A stretch of DNA of 64,000 nucleotides from Macrotrachela quadricornifera. Lineage: Eukaryota; Rotifera; Eurotatoria; Philodinida; Philodinidae. A program made the position numbers and the translations under genes. The stretch is from the NCBI GenBank assembly GCA_022393335.1, contig JAJEKB010018241.1, positions 62,001 to 126,000 on the forward strand. The letters run 5' to 3'. Shown here piece by piece: positions 24,665 to 35,027 of the stretch (within the stretch, counting starts at the first letter, position 1; each line of letters starts with the position of its first letter). The notes below the pieces were generated by a model that worked only from the letters and a program-made list of their open reading frames with translations, did no database searches and was not told the origin of the DNA.

Positions 24665-25627
24665 TTAACGAGAACATCCACTAATGTTAATTAATTCTGA
24701 AGGACATTGAACTTTAGTATAAGTCATTGTAGGATTATCAGCTCCTTTAAACCAATCAAATCTAAATAAACATCCATTTTGAATTTGTCCAGGAAGAGAA
24801 TAACAATCTTGACGAGAAGAAACACCACCATATTGTTGACCCCAACCATTACTAGGTGCATTCCATTGACGTGTACATGCATTCTTTAGTCCAACACCTC
24901 CTCCAGGAATTTGTAAATCAAATTGATGTTCACCAACATCAGATCCACTATTAGTAACTTGAACAATCATTGTTTTACCTTGAACTGGATAACTATTAAA
25001 AACTAATTTATAACAAGTACAACATCGATCTTGTTCACTTAATCCTGGAATATGTGCAGCAGCAAATCCATATGCTAATTGATCATTTATAGCCCAAGGC
25101 ATTTGATTATTACAAGTATAAGCATCACCACCATCACAACCACTGGTAACACCAGAATTTCCATAAGCATAATAACCATCTTTACTACAACTTTTTACAT
25201 AAGCATTACTTCCAGAAACTTTTCCAGACCAAGCACAACTTGGTTTACAACAATCCCAATATCGAGTAGTTCTTCCTGCAACTCCTGATGATGTTGAACC
25301 TGCACTACTTATTATACCACAAACCATACTATTATCATTTGTTGAAAAAGCATCATTTTGAGTAACAGAACCTTTTTTCATCCAACAAGTTCCACCATTC
25401 CATTTTGTCCATGTAAAATGAGTACATCCTGGTGTTTGTGCACATCTGCCACCACAATCTTCACCACGAATTTGAACATTTGTTAAATCATTATTAGAAA
25501 AATCACAACCAAGAGCCCAATTATTTCCATTCCAATTAATACCACGTTTTATACGATAACCAGATAAACTATTTATTATCGAAAGGATAATAAATATTAA
25601 AACAGATAATAATGTTAATATTTTCAT
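24665..25627 (-). CDS. PAN/apple-like domain plus GH45 endoglucanase (secreted cellulase)
   Basis: Single-exon frame of 320 residues. Residues 1-22 form a signal peptide. Residues 24-104 are a Cys/Trp-rich PAN/apple-like module (GCDFSNNDL, GGRCAQTPGCTHFTW, GTCWMKKG), likely for binding carbohydrate or protein. A Ser/Gly linker leads to a glycoside hydrolase family 45 domain (about 118-320), which hydrolyses beta-1,4-glucan with inversion. The family signature GRTTRYWDCCKPSC holds the catalytic base Asp125; the acid Asp237 lies in HQFDLQIPGGGVG. PWAINDQLAYGFAA and FRFDWFKGADNP are also conserved, and the cysteines look complete. GH45 enzymes are typical of fungi and of a few animals, so horizontal origin is likely. 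A TATA box lies 36 bp before the ATG. Confidence 0.92.
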   Translation of the reverse strand: MKILTLLSVLIFIILSIINSLSGYRIKRGINWNGNNWALGCDFSNNDLTNVQIRGEDCGGRCAQTPGCTHFTWTKWNGGTCWMKKGSVTQNDAFSTNDNSMVCGIISSAGSTSSGVAGRTTRYWDCCKPSCAWSGKVSGSNAYVKSCSKDGYYAYGNSGVTSGCDGGDAYTCNNQMPWAINDQLAYGFAAAHIPGLSEQDRCCTCYKLVFNSYPVQGKTMIVQVTNSGSDVGEHQFDLQIPGGGVGLKNACTRQWNAPSNGWGQQYGGVSSRQDCYSLPGQIQNGCLFRFDWFKGADNPTMTYTKVQCPSELINISGCSR

Positions 25628-25662
25628 ATTGTATTGTAATGTATTTCATATTATTTTGCTTG

Positions 25663-25670
25663 CTTATATA
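25663..25670 (-). promoter_or_regulatory. TATA box of the GH45 gene
   Basis: TATATAAG on the minus strand, 36 bp upstream of the GH45 start codon, implying a very short 5' leader. Confidence 0.5.
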
Positions 25671-26547
25671 TACAAATATGAATTAAGTCGAAGTGACACA
25701 TATTTTGTGGGAAATATTGATGAAGAGAGTGGGATTGATTTTTTGTTCCTTCAATTCAATATTTCATGTTAACATATACATATATGAAGAGGAAGAAAAA
25801 AAATATTTCAATAGAACGAAGTATGACGATAGTATGAGTCATAATTATCATATGTTATGCTTATTGAGACAAAGTGGGACTAACCCTGTCTCACCTATAT
25901 ATGAATAATAATAATATGAATTGGTTATAAGAAAAAAAAAATGGGACAAAAATCAATGAATATAGAGTGGGTTTACCTGTCTTCGATTGAAACTTTGATA
26001 TTGATACATATTCAATTATATACAGAAGAAATATGTCAACCGAAATGAAAAGAATGATTTTGTAATTCATCATTGCTCTATATCATATTTACTGTGGGAA
26101 AATATTAATCGTCCCATTCTTAATCTAAACAAGCATCATTTGGAATTATTCATTCGTTTTATTTTAACTATATATACATGAGACAGTTGATAATATATCA
26201 AATACACAACAACATCATATATTTATCATTTATTTTAAATGTAAGTAGACTCTTATATTTTGATTCTGAAAGAAAGAATAGTTAAGAGAAATAAAATTAG
26301 ATGAGTCGATGAATACTTTTTCATTTTATTTCGTAGTGTAATTTCAGAAATTTTACAGAAAAAAAGTAGATAATTGACTTAATGATATATAGAAATACAT
26401 ATAAAGTTCCTTTTTTTTGAAAATGAGAATATTTTTAAGTTTTATCAAATAGATAAACTTTAACTGTCATTATAAATATAAAAATAATTTCTTTTCTTTT
26501 TTGTTTTAGTTCTATTTTATTAATATTAACGAAATAATATTGAAATA
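25671..26547. other. Region between the head-to-head GH45 gene and pseudogene
   Basis: About 0.9 kb of AT-rich DNA between the divergent start codons. A plus-strand TATATATA lies near 26169. No gene seen. Confidence 0.4.
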
Positions 26548-26940
26548 ATGAATTTTATCTCTTCATTAATTCTTATAATATTTTTATCTATAAATTGTTT
26601 ATCCGGTTATCGTATAAAACGTGGTGTTAATTGGAATGGAAATAATTAGGCTCTTGGTTGTGATTTTTCTAATAATGATTTAACAAATGTTCAAATTCGT
26701 GGTGAAGATTGTGGTGGCAGATGTGCACAAACACCAGGATGTACTCATTTTACATGGACAAAATGGAATGGTGGAACTTGTTGGATGAAAAAAGGTTCTG
26801 TTACTCAAAATGATGCTTTTGCAACAAATGATAATAGTATGGTTTGTGGTGTAATTCAATCCGTTGGAGGAGGAACTATATACGTTGATTGTCTTGTTGG
26901 TGGTTTTATTCCTTCTAAGTGTCCTTTGAAAGGTCGTTAA
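26548..26940 (+). pseudogene. Truncated PAN-domain paralogue of the GH45 protein
   Basis: Reading from ATG 26548 gives a signal peptide and a PAN/apple-like module almost identical to residues 20-104 of the neighbouring GH45 protein. The codon at 26647-26649 is TAG where the intact gene has Trp (TGG). Past the module (MVCGVIQS) the sequence departs from the GH45 gene and ends at TAA 26938-26940 after about 26 unrelated residues. The catalytic domain is absent. It lies in opposite orientation to its relative, so it arose by an inverted partial duplication, or it lost the catalytic half later. Confidence 0.85.
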
Positions 26941-28632
26941 AAGTTGAAATTCTTATAAATTATCAAGATTTTATCCAATACATGTATTTCATCATGCATA
27001 GACATTTTCTTTATGAATTGTGTCAAACAATTTCTTTGTGTTTTTTTTTCATGTAGATCAATGGAAAACAGACTCACCTTTCTTTTGAATAAAAGACAAA
27101 CCAATTTGATAGTTCTAACTTTTATTTTTCAGCAATCGATTAAGTCGTAAATCAATTCAATCTGAAATAGTGTGCTTGTCAATAATAAGTAAATGCAGAA
27201 TTAAATTCACTAATACGTTTCATGTTACTTATTGATATATTTTAACTGTCATCAAGGCTCTGCATTGGATTTACAAGCAAAATTGATGAAAATAGGGAAA
27301 ACTAGAGAAAAAACAAACTAACTATCGTGAGGGTGCGGATGAGAGTGAGTCAAGCTGTGATGAGCAGTTTGGATTTAATTTAAGGATGTTTTCACATCAC
27401 TTAAATCTTTTTTGAATTTAAGAAAAATAAAAAAAAAAAGATTATTTACATTGTCACAACATAATAAATAGATGAATAAACATTTCATATCAATAAAAAG
27501 AAAATGGAATTACTTCCAAATATATAAATAAAGTCTACTTAACAAAACGTTTCTTTCACGCAAAAATGATGCGAAACGCATTTCGCAGTGCGTTTCCTTT
27601 AAATTTTTAACCCATGGGTTATCTGTGAATCTTTAATTTTTTTTGACCGAATGGCCTATTTATACTCAAGGATTGTGATGCTACTATTATTTTTATCAAT
27701 CATTTAATAATTTTCATTTTTATGTAGAATGCATTTGTTCGGCAATAATCAACGGTAATAGTTTGGAAGAGTATTAAGATTTATTGAGGAAAGATAAGGC
27801 ACAATACGGATGGTACAAAATATTATCAATGGAATTATACTCATAATGATAGAGGACAATATTTGGAATGCATTTGATGCTTTGACTGGTGCTAAGACAA
27901 AAGATGTTATCAAGGACTGTAGACTTATGCTTAGTTTTCTTCAATTGAAATTTTGTAGTGTTTCACTCGGTCTATATTTAAAGCATTCATTATTAATGAG
28001 TTTCGCTAAGAGACAAATCAATCATATTTTTTAATTTAACACATACATCAACTTTTTAAATGCTACATGAGGTTTGGAATATTTATTAAAAAAATCTGTT
28101 CACAGCTTCAAGTACTGCTTATTAAAACAATCGATGATTTGAAGTATTTAGATGCTAATCGATGCGCATAATTAAAATCGAAATATATTTAATCAATTTA
28201 CTTTTCATTCTGGATTAAACGGTAATGATTCATTCAGCTTGAAATTATTTTAGATGTAATGAATCATAGATTTCTTTCTCAAAATGTGATTCAGAATGTT
28301 GATACTTCTAATCAACAAGATATACTTTCTGAAACTATTCAACTTATCTTAAATAAACGTTCGTCTTTTTAATTGATCCATAAAAAAAGTAAAGTATAGA
28401 TTTGCGAGGTTATTCTTAATATTTTACGTTAATAAGAATTATGAACCAAAAATAATAGCATAAAATAATGATTATACGTTACGCAGGTAAATTATTGTTC
28501 CATTTAGTGACCACAGACGGATTCGATAAACAAATGTACTTGTATGTGATATCTTTATTCTTTTTATTTTTATACTATCAAAGCTTTCCATAGTCAATAC
28601 TTTTATTGAAATACATCCTAAATAATATCGAG
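26941..28632. other. Spacer left of the hAT transposon
   Basis: AT-rich. A small hairpin TGCGAAA-CGCA-TTTCGCA lies near 27571-27588. The short frame at 27810-28034 has no family signature. The outer flank carries the left 8-bp target duplication at 28633-28640. Confidence 0.4.
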
Positions 28633-28640
28633 ATTGTGAT

Positions 28641-28860
28641 CAGGGCTCCGCGTGGGATGGGACAATCCCATCCCATCCCATCCCATCCCATCCCATCCCA
28701 TGGGACAGTTTTTTTCGAAAAAGGTCCCATGGGATGGGATGGGACCGCAAAGTGTGAAGATCGTCCTATCCCATGGGATGAAATTTTTTTTGAACCTCCC
28801 ATCCCATCCCGTGGGACATAATTTTTTTTTTTAAATCCCATCCTGTCCCATGGGAGGAGA
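28641..28860. repeat. Left end of the hAT element: TIR and pentamer array
   Basis: After the terminal repeat there are seven perfect TCCCA units at 28666-28700. More TCCCATGGGA palindromes follow to about 28855, separated by A/T runs. These are likely transposase-binding sites in the subterminal region, as described for other hAT elements; the exact role here is inference. Confidence 0.75.
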
Positions 28861-29145
28861 TTTTTTTTAACATTTCATCTTATCTCGTGGAACTCGTGCT
28901 TTCTGTGAAAATTTTCTGTTGATTAAGAAAAATTTTCTTTGATATAGATGTCTCGCTTCGTCATTCGAAGAAAACAATTAGAGAAATATTTTTTTAAATA
29001 GTATCTGATTAGTTATGTAGCGCAACCGCTACGTGGTGGTAAAATCGAAAAGAATGAATCAAAGTATAAACAAAGACACCAGTTAAATTAAATCTATTGT
29101 GATAGAAACAAACAATTTTATTTACAATAACTTATTCTTTATAAT

Positions 29146-31987
29146 ATGTCTTCCAAAGATTCATCATCTATTGTTGAAAGTTCATCTGATGTATGCGAGA
29201 TTATAAATATAATTAAACCAACACCTTCTCCTGTTGTTCGTGTAATCTCATCTTCAAATGAGAATTCGTCTTCGATCTCTAATGAATTTACAACTGAACG
29301 AATTTGTCGTTTATTAAAAACTAATCCAATGAATTATAAAGTGATTAAGAACAGAAAAACTAATTTAACATCTATATGCTGGGAGATCTTTGGTATTCCC
29401 GCTCGCAAGCTTACTACAAGAGAAGAATTTGAACCAATTCCAGGTTTTGTTAGTTGTGAATCTTGCTATCAAACCTATACATTTACACCTACTTCTGGTA
29501 CACGAATACTTAATATACATACATGTGTTCAAAAATTGTATCCTGGAACAAGACAACGATCTTCTTCAGAAACCATTACTGTTGCCAGTCATCAAATGAA
29601 ATTAGAAACAGCTACAAAATGTTATAAACAAACACGATTACCCGAAAAACAAATTAATTTGATAAAAGATTTAACATGTAAATGGCTGTGTCAAGATATG
29701 AGGCCATTTTTGATTGTAGAAGATACAGGATTAAAAAATTTATTGCAAGAGTTTATCAACATTGGTAAGTGTATTTTTACTATTTTTTTTATACCAATAT
29801 TTTCTTGAATTATTAAGGTGCCACACATGGATCAATTGATGTGAAATGTGTCTTTCGTGGTGCTGATGTCGTTACAAAGCATATTTATAAATTAGCTGAT
29901 GATTATCGTGAAGAATTGAAAGAATTATTACGAGAACCATATGAAAACAAATGTATCTGTATTAGTCCTGATATGTGGTCTGATCCATATAAGCATATTT
30001 CATACATGGGTATATCAATTTCATTTATCGATGAAAATTTCTTTTATAAATCAATTGATGTATGTTGTCGGCCGTATCTGCAAAAAGATCATACTGGTCA
30101 AAATATTCTTTTGGTAAGGACAACATTTTTCGTCTTTTCTAAACCATCACTTTAAAAAAAAATACTAAAATAATTTTCATCATTGACGAAAAGCATTGAA
30201 CATCATAATATGTAAAATAGACTTTCTCTCGTTTTAATTGTGTTGAAATATATGTTTTATCTTTGTTTCTTTTTTAGTCCATTCAACAATGTTTAGAATC
30301 ATTTGGATTAATTGATTTTGACAAATTAAACTTTGTTTCTGATCGAGGTCCAAATTTAGTTTGCGCATTACGACCTTATAACACATTATTTTGTTATCCA
30401 CATCGCCTGAACAATATTCTGAAATGTGCTTTTTTTCAAATACAACAAAGAAAAAATAAGAAAAATTGCACATCTTCAGAAACATCAAATACAAACTTCA
30501 TCAAAACCATTACATCAAATAATATGAATGATTTAGCATTAAATGAAGAAAGTGATAGTTGTTCATCGTCATCCACAGATGATGATGGTGATGAGGATGA
30601 TATTGAAAAAACTCAACCAACTCTCCCGATTAAACATAAAAAGAACAACAAAAATGAATTGCTATTATCAAAATATGTTGGTGATCCAAAAAAGATGAAA
30701 TTGAATGATTTACATCCATCAGCTCAACAGATTATCAAAATAATAATCCGGTGTAAAAATTTAGTTCGATACATTAAAAAAGTAAGACAATGTTTTATGT
30801 ATTACTGCCTACACGCGCTAATATAAAAAAACAATCATAGTATTAACTAGTTACGATATCATAATATTTTTTATTGTCTGTTTAGAGTGGTTGTAATAAA
30901 GATATTCAATCTTCTGGTGGTGTTGCTTTACAACAAGCGACTGTGGTGCGCTGGTTATCTTTAATCGATCTTCTTGAAAGCATTGTACGCTCCTATAAAG
31001 CAACTAAACGTGTTTTAATTAATCGTAGAAAACAATCAAAATTAAATGGAATTAATGAAGAAACCCTAAAACAGTTAATTCGTTTATTAAAACCTTTCAA
31101 ACATGTGTTGAAGATCATTCAAACTGCAGATACTCCCTCATTGTATATGGTCTTAATATGTACTCTTATGTTAAGAAAGACTTTAAGTTCATTTGATGAA
31201 TTATTACAGTTTCTTCAATCAGAATCTTTAATAAACAATTCGATGGATAATGAAAATAGTAATTATGATGAAGCAGCAGATGCTATGGAAAATGAAGGTA
31301 AAAAATATATTGAATTCAAAGAAACTTGTCAACTATTTTTTTTTCTTATTTATATTAGGAATAAAACTTCTTCGTTTAAGAATATTGGAATTATTTAACA
31401 TAATGTTTAAATTAGATATTCGTCATTTTGCTTCGACGTTATTACACCCGCGATATCGAAAGCTTCGAGACTGTACAAAAACTGAACGTGAACAGACATT
31501 TACATATATTCGTAAATGTATGAATGAAATAGTTAAAGAAAATAAAAAACGACAACAACAAGATCGTGAACCACCACAAAAAAAACAAAAACTTCAACAA
31601 TCATTTCTTCAACAATATGAAGATGGTAGTGATTATGAACACTCAGGTGATGAAAGTGATGCTTCTGAGAATGAAGATTATTTATCTAATCAACCAAAAG
31701 TAGATGAATTAACACGCTATTTATCTATGGAAATTAATAAATCAACTTTAACTAGTAATCCTCTTGATTTCTGGAGAATAAATCAAGTTGATTTTCCAGT
31801 ATTATCCAAAGTAGCTCGACAAATTCATTGCATACCCGCTTCGTCTTCGGCGGTTGAACGTCAGTTCAGTGGCGCCGGTTTCGTGATTAATGAACGTCGA
31901 ACTGCTTTAGATCCTGATCAAGTAGACAACATTCTTTTTATTCGTTCTATGGAAAAAATGAAATTTGCACAGCGATCTGTCACATGA
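29146..31987 (+). CDS. hAT transposase (five exons)
   Basis: DNA cut-and-paste transposase of the surrounding element. Exons 29146-29764, 29818-30113, 30278-30781, 30886-31297 and 31359-31987 join in phase to about 819 residues. The N-terminus has a Ser-rich leader and a BED-like zinc finger (CESCYQTY ... NIHTC). The RNase-H-like catalytic residues are visible: D258 in SPDMWSD, D327 in VSDRGPN and E777 in SSAVERQFS. The hAT insertion domain shows the C-x2-H motif (CYPHRLNN) and the conserved Trp496 in VVRWLSLID. The C-terminal dimerisation region (LDFWRINQVDFPVLSKVARQ onward) is intact. An acidic Ser/Asp stretch near residues 400-420 is probably a disordered linker. All introns are GT...AG and 53-164 bp. 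No stop or frameshift was found. Confidence 0.9.
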
Positions 31988-32254
31988 ACTTTTTTTATAT
32001 GTTTATTTGTATAAAAATATCTTGAACTTAAAGTAAAATATCTATTTGTTACTCTAGTGTATTCCCTTATGTGTTATTCTATGTTTATACAAATGCTAAT
32101 ATGTATTTTTAAGGAAGATAAAAATATATTATAACTTGATTATAATAAAACTAGGAATGTAACATGATATCCTGAAACGTTTAATATCATTGACATAGTC
32201 GATAATTATGAAAAAAATTTGCACTTGAAATGAAATTTGTCTGTATGGAAATTC

Positions 32255-32478
32255 ATGGGATGGGATGGGATGGGACAAAATTTTTTTGTCCCATCCCATC
32301 CCATGGGATAAAAACTTTTCTTTAGTACTATCCCATGGGACAAAAAAATTTTTTGATACTATCCTATGGGATGGGACTGGTTTTAATAAACTATCGTCCC
32401 ATCCTATGGGACAGTTAAAAAAAAATTCATCCCATGGGACGATTTTTTTCGTCCCATCCCATCCCACGCGGAGCCCTG
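32255..32478. repeat. Right end of the hAT element: TIR and pentamer array
   Basis: Mirror-image counterpart of the left end: GGGAT repeats at 32255-32275, several CCCATGGGA palindromes to 32440, then the terminal repeat ending GGAGCCCTG at 32478. Confidence 0.75.
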
Positions 32479-32486
32479 ATTGTGAT

Positions 32487-33997
32487 GATCCCTCGTTTTT
32501 TAGATTATTAGTGAAACACACTTATGACTGTCCGGTGTCTAAAACCATCATATAGTAAATTTTCTTATTCATTAATTTGCTTTATTGAATGCAATTGAAT
32601 CTATTCTAATTGCAACTGAAGCTTTTCTCAACTGTTATATATTATAAACAAATCGTCTCGTAATAACTACCCTTTATTAATATATATATTCATAAAATGA
32701 TACATTTCTATTCTTAAGAAATTCAACTAAAATAATCATAAAAAAGATTTCGAGAAAGTTTATCACGATTCTTTTAACTAAATAGACACAAAATAATGAA
32801 AGAACTTTTTTGTTTGTAGATTTGTTTTGATCATAAATTTAACTTTGTGTCAATAATGTATATTAATTATTTATAGATTTTCCTAATAAAAATGAATATT
32901 TTCAGCTAACTCATGTCAAATCTCAGTCAAATGAAATTCAATAAAAGAAATAATTATGATCTTGCAGGATCATACAACATCTGATAAAATTCACTTATTA
33001 AACTCATTTTTTTGTTTTTCTTGAAATCAGTTTATCATGCATAACACCCAATCGGACCATACTTTCAGTTCTGACCCTCCCCGTTAGGATCTATAGGGTT
33101 GTGAAAGCTAGAACACCAGTTCTTCAGAGAATCTTTAGATAGTGTTTTTTATACGAAAAAAAGAGTGAGATTTTTCGCAAAGCTCAAAATTACTTTTGAG
33201 ATATAGTCGTAGGTATTTCCAAAAGAATTTTCAGCTCAATTGGACAGAGTTTGATAAAGTCGTATGGTGGCAAGGTAGGATCCTACGAAAATCCAAGATT
33301 TCCTAGGAAGAAAACGCAAAAATCTCTTGTAAAATTCTATCTTGAACATGAGTTTCATTATTTTAGTTGTTCTACTTCTAACAAAAATTATAATTCGATT
33401 GGTTGAACCTTTTCGAAGATCCATATATGTACAAAAAACAGGAAAATAAGTATCCTTAAACGAAACTTTTTCGACTCGCTTGGATACTTACTGTTTCAAT
33501 CAAACAGTAATTTGAGTGATCTTCAGTATTCGTGAAACAATAAAATGTGCGTGTGAGCATCACATCTGCTTAGTGAAAACAGATTACAAAGTCAGATGAG
33601 TAGCTTGGTGTACTCTATAATGTGATGCCATCAAACTTCAGAAAAGAAACTTGAGGAACAAGAAATATATACAGTATTAATAATGTTTCTAACTAAAACA
33701 TTCGACTAGACATTCTTGAGCAGAAACTAACATGACTGAATCTTAAAGACTATAATACTATAATGACATCTGAAGCTCGAATGATATTTTAGAGCATGCT
33801 TGTTATTCAGCTTTCAGTGTAGCACTTTTCTTCTATTTTAGAGAGAGATGTGAAATTTTTTATTGATAAGGATGCCAGATAATATTGTCTTTTACATTTA
33901 AAGCGTTTGAGTACAACAAATTTTATTTAATATAAAATTCACAGCACATACAACAATAAAGAATTATGCATGTTGGAAGTTGTGGTATTTTTTTTTG
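32487..33997. other. Spacer
   Basis: AT-rich; no gene or structured repeat recognised. The short frame at 33236-33424 is not protein-like. Confidence 0.4.
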
Positions 33998-35027
33998 TTA
34001 ATTCTTTGTTCTAGTTCCTGTTATTGTTCTTTTAAGTGTCGATTCTTGAAATGGAACTAATTGATTACGTCTTTTCCAAAAAAATATTTGATGTTTTATC
34101 TCCCGACGAAATCGGCGCGATGAAATGAAAAACATATAACAACTTCCCTAAAAGAAATAATAATAATAATAATAAAAAATTCGTATAATTATTCGAAAAC
34201 AAAATAATAAATAAACATACGACATAGTTAATATAAGTAAACAGACTGGTAGTTGTTGAAGCAAACGATTCTTTCATTGTTCGATCTGCATCTTTACTAA
34301 CTCCAGATGTAATTAGACCATAAGCATTGTTAATACCATACGGACTTATAGCAATAACAACGAGAATTACTTGAATCAAAGTCATTTTTGCCACTTGAAT
34401 ATCAGCTTGTTGATCAGCAAGAAGTCTTCTGGAATGAATATTCCTATAAGTCAAATACCCACATACAACCATTATTATAACCGGAATAAAACAAGTAAGA
34501 CTGAGAACATATATTGAAACATATATTGCATATGCAGCGTTGGTATTCAAACATATCTTCGTATTCGATGTAATATCCATGACAAATAGCACAGGTATAC
34601 CATGAATAACCCATACAGTTATTACCAGAAATGCAATCCGATGTGCCCATTTGATATTGCTCAGACGACGAAGATTTACATTTCGTGATGTAGCGAAAAA
34701 CTGATCAATTGAAGCCAAACTTGAAAAAGTGAAAGAAATAAAAGTAAAAACACTAACGAGATATGCTCGTGCTTTACACCAAACTAATGATGTACGAGTT
34801 AAATCAATTCCATAACCTGCGCTAACAATACGAGATGTAAGACTAATTGTTACATACATAATATTGTCAATTGAAGTCATAAGAAAATAAAATGTACAAG
34901 GATTTGTACGATAAGTACGAACACTTGAAAATATCAAAATATTCATACCATTTCCAATCACTCCAGCAGTAACAAAAAACCATCCAGCACAAATTGTAAT
35001 TTGTTGGCTAATATATAATAATGACAT
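33998..35027 (-). CDS. Rhodopsin-like GPCR (two exons)
   Basis: Seven-transmembrane receptor of about 318 residues. Exon 1 is 34221-35027 and exon 2 is 33998-34147; the 73-bp intron (34148-34220) has GTATGT and TTTTAG ends. TM1 carries GVIGNGMN, with the conserved Asn. TM2 has an Asp in MTSIDN. The conserved Cys before TM3 (WCKARAYL) and a Cys in extracellular loop 2 (KICLN) can pair. The E/DRY position reads DQF, and TM7 has YVGSCYMFF instead of NPxxY. Exon 2 adds the end of TM7 and a basic helix-8/tail (ISSRRFRRE). Divergent class-A receptors of this kind are common in rotifers; a peptide ligand is plausible but unsupported. Reading through the intron instead gives a spurious hydrophobic tail. 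Confidence 0.85.

Larger units (their letters stand above)
28641..32478 (+). mobile_element. Complete hAT-superfamily DNA transposon
   Basis: The element is 3838 bp. It is flanked by identical 8-bp target duplications, ATTGTGAT at 28633-28640 and 32479-32486, the length expected for hAT. The terminal inverted repeats match over 22 bp (28641-28662 and 32457-32478) and begin CAGGGCTCCG. Subterminal zones on both sides are made of CCCAT/ATGGG pentamers. The interior encodes a full-length transposase with short introns. Nothing visible prevents mobility, so it may be active or only recently silenced. Confidence 0.93.

Noticed and set aside
25079..25288. Plus-strand Ile/Thr/Ser-rich frame
   Set aside because: Antisense shadow of the GH45 gene.
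28578..28841. Open frames in both strands rich in MGWD/SHPIPSH
   Set aside because: They are translations of the CCCAT/ATGGG pentamer arrays of the hAT ends, not proteins.
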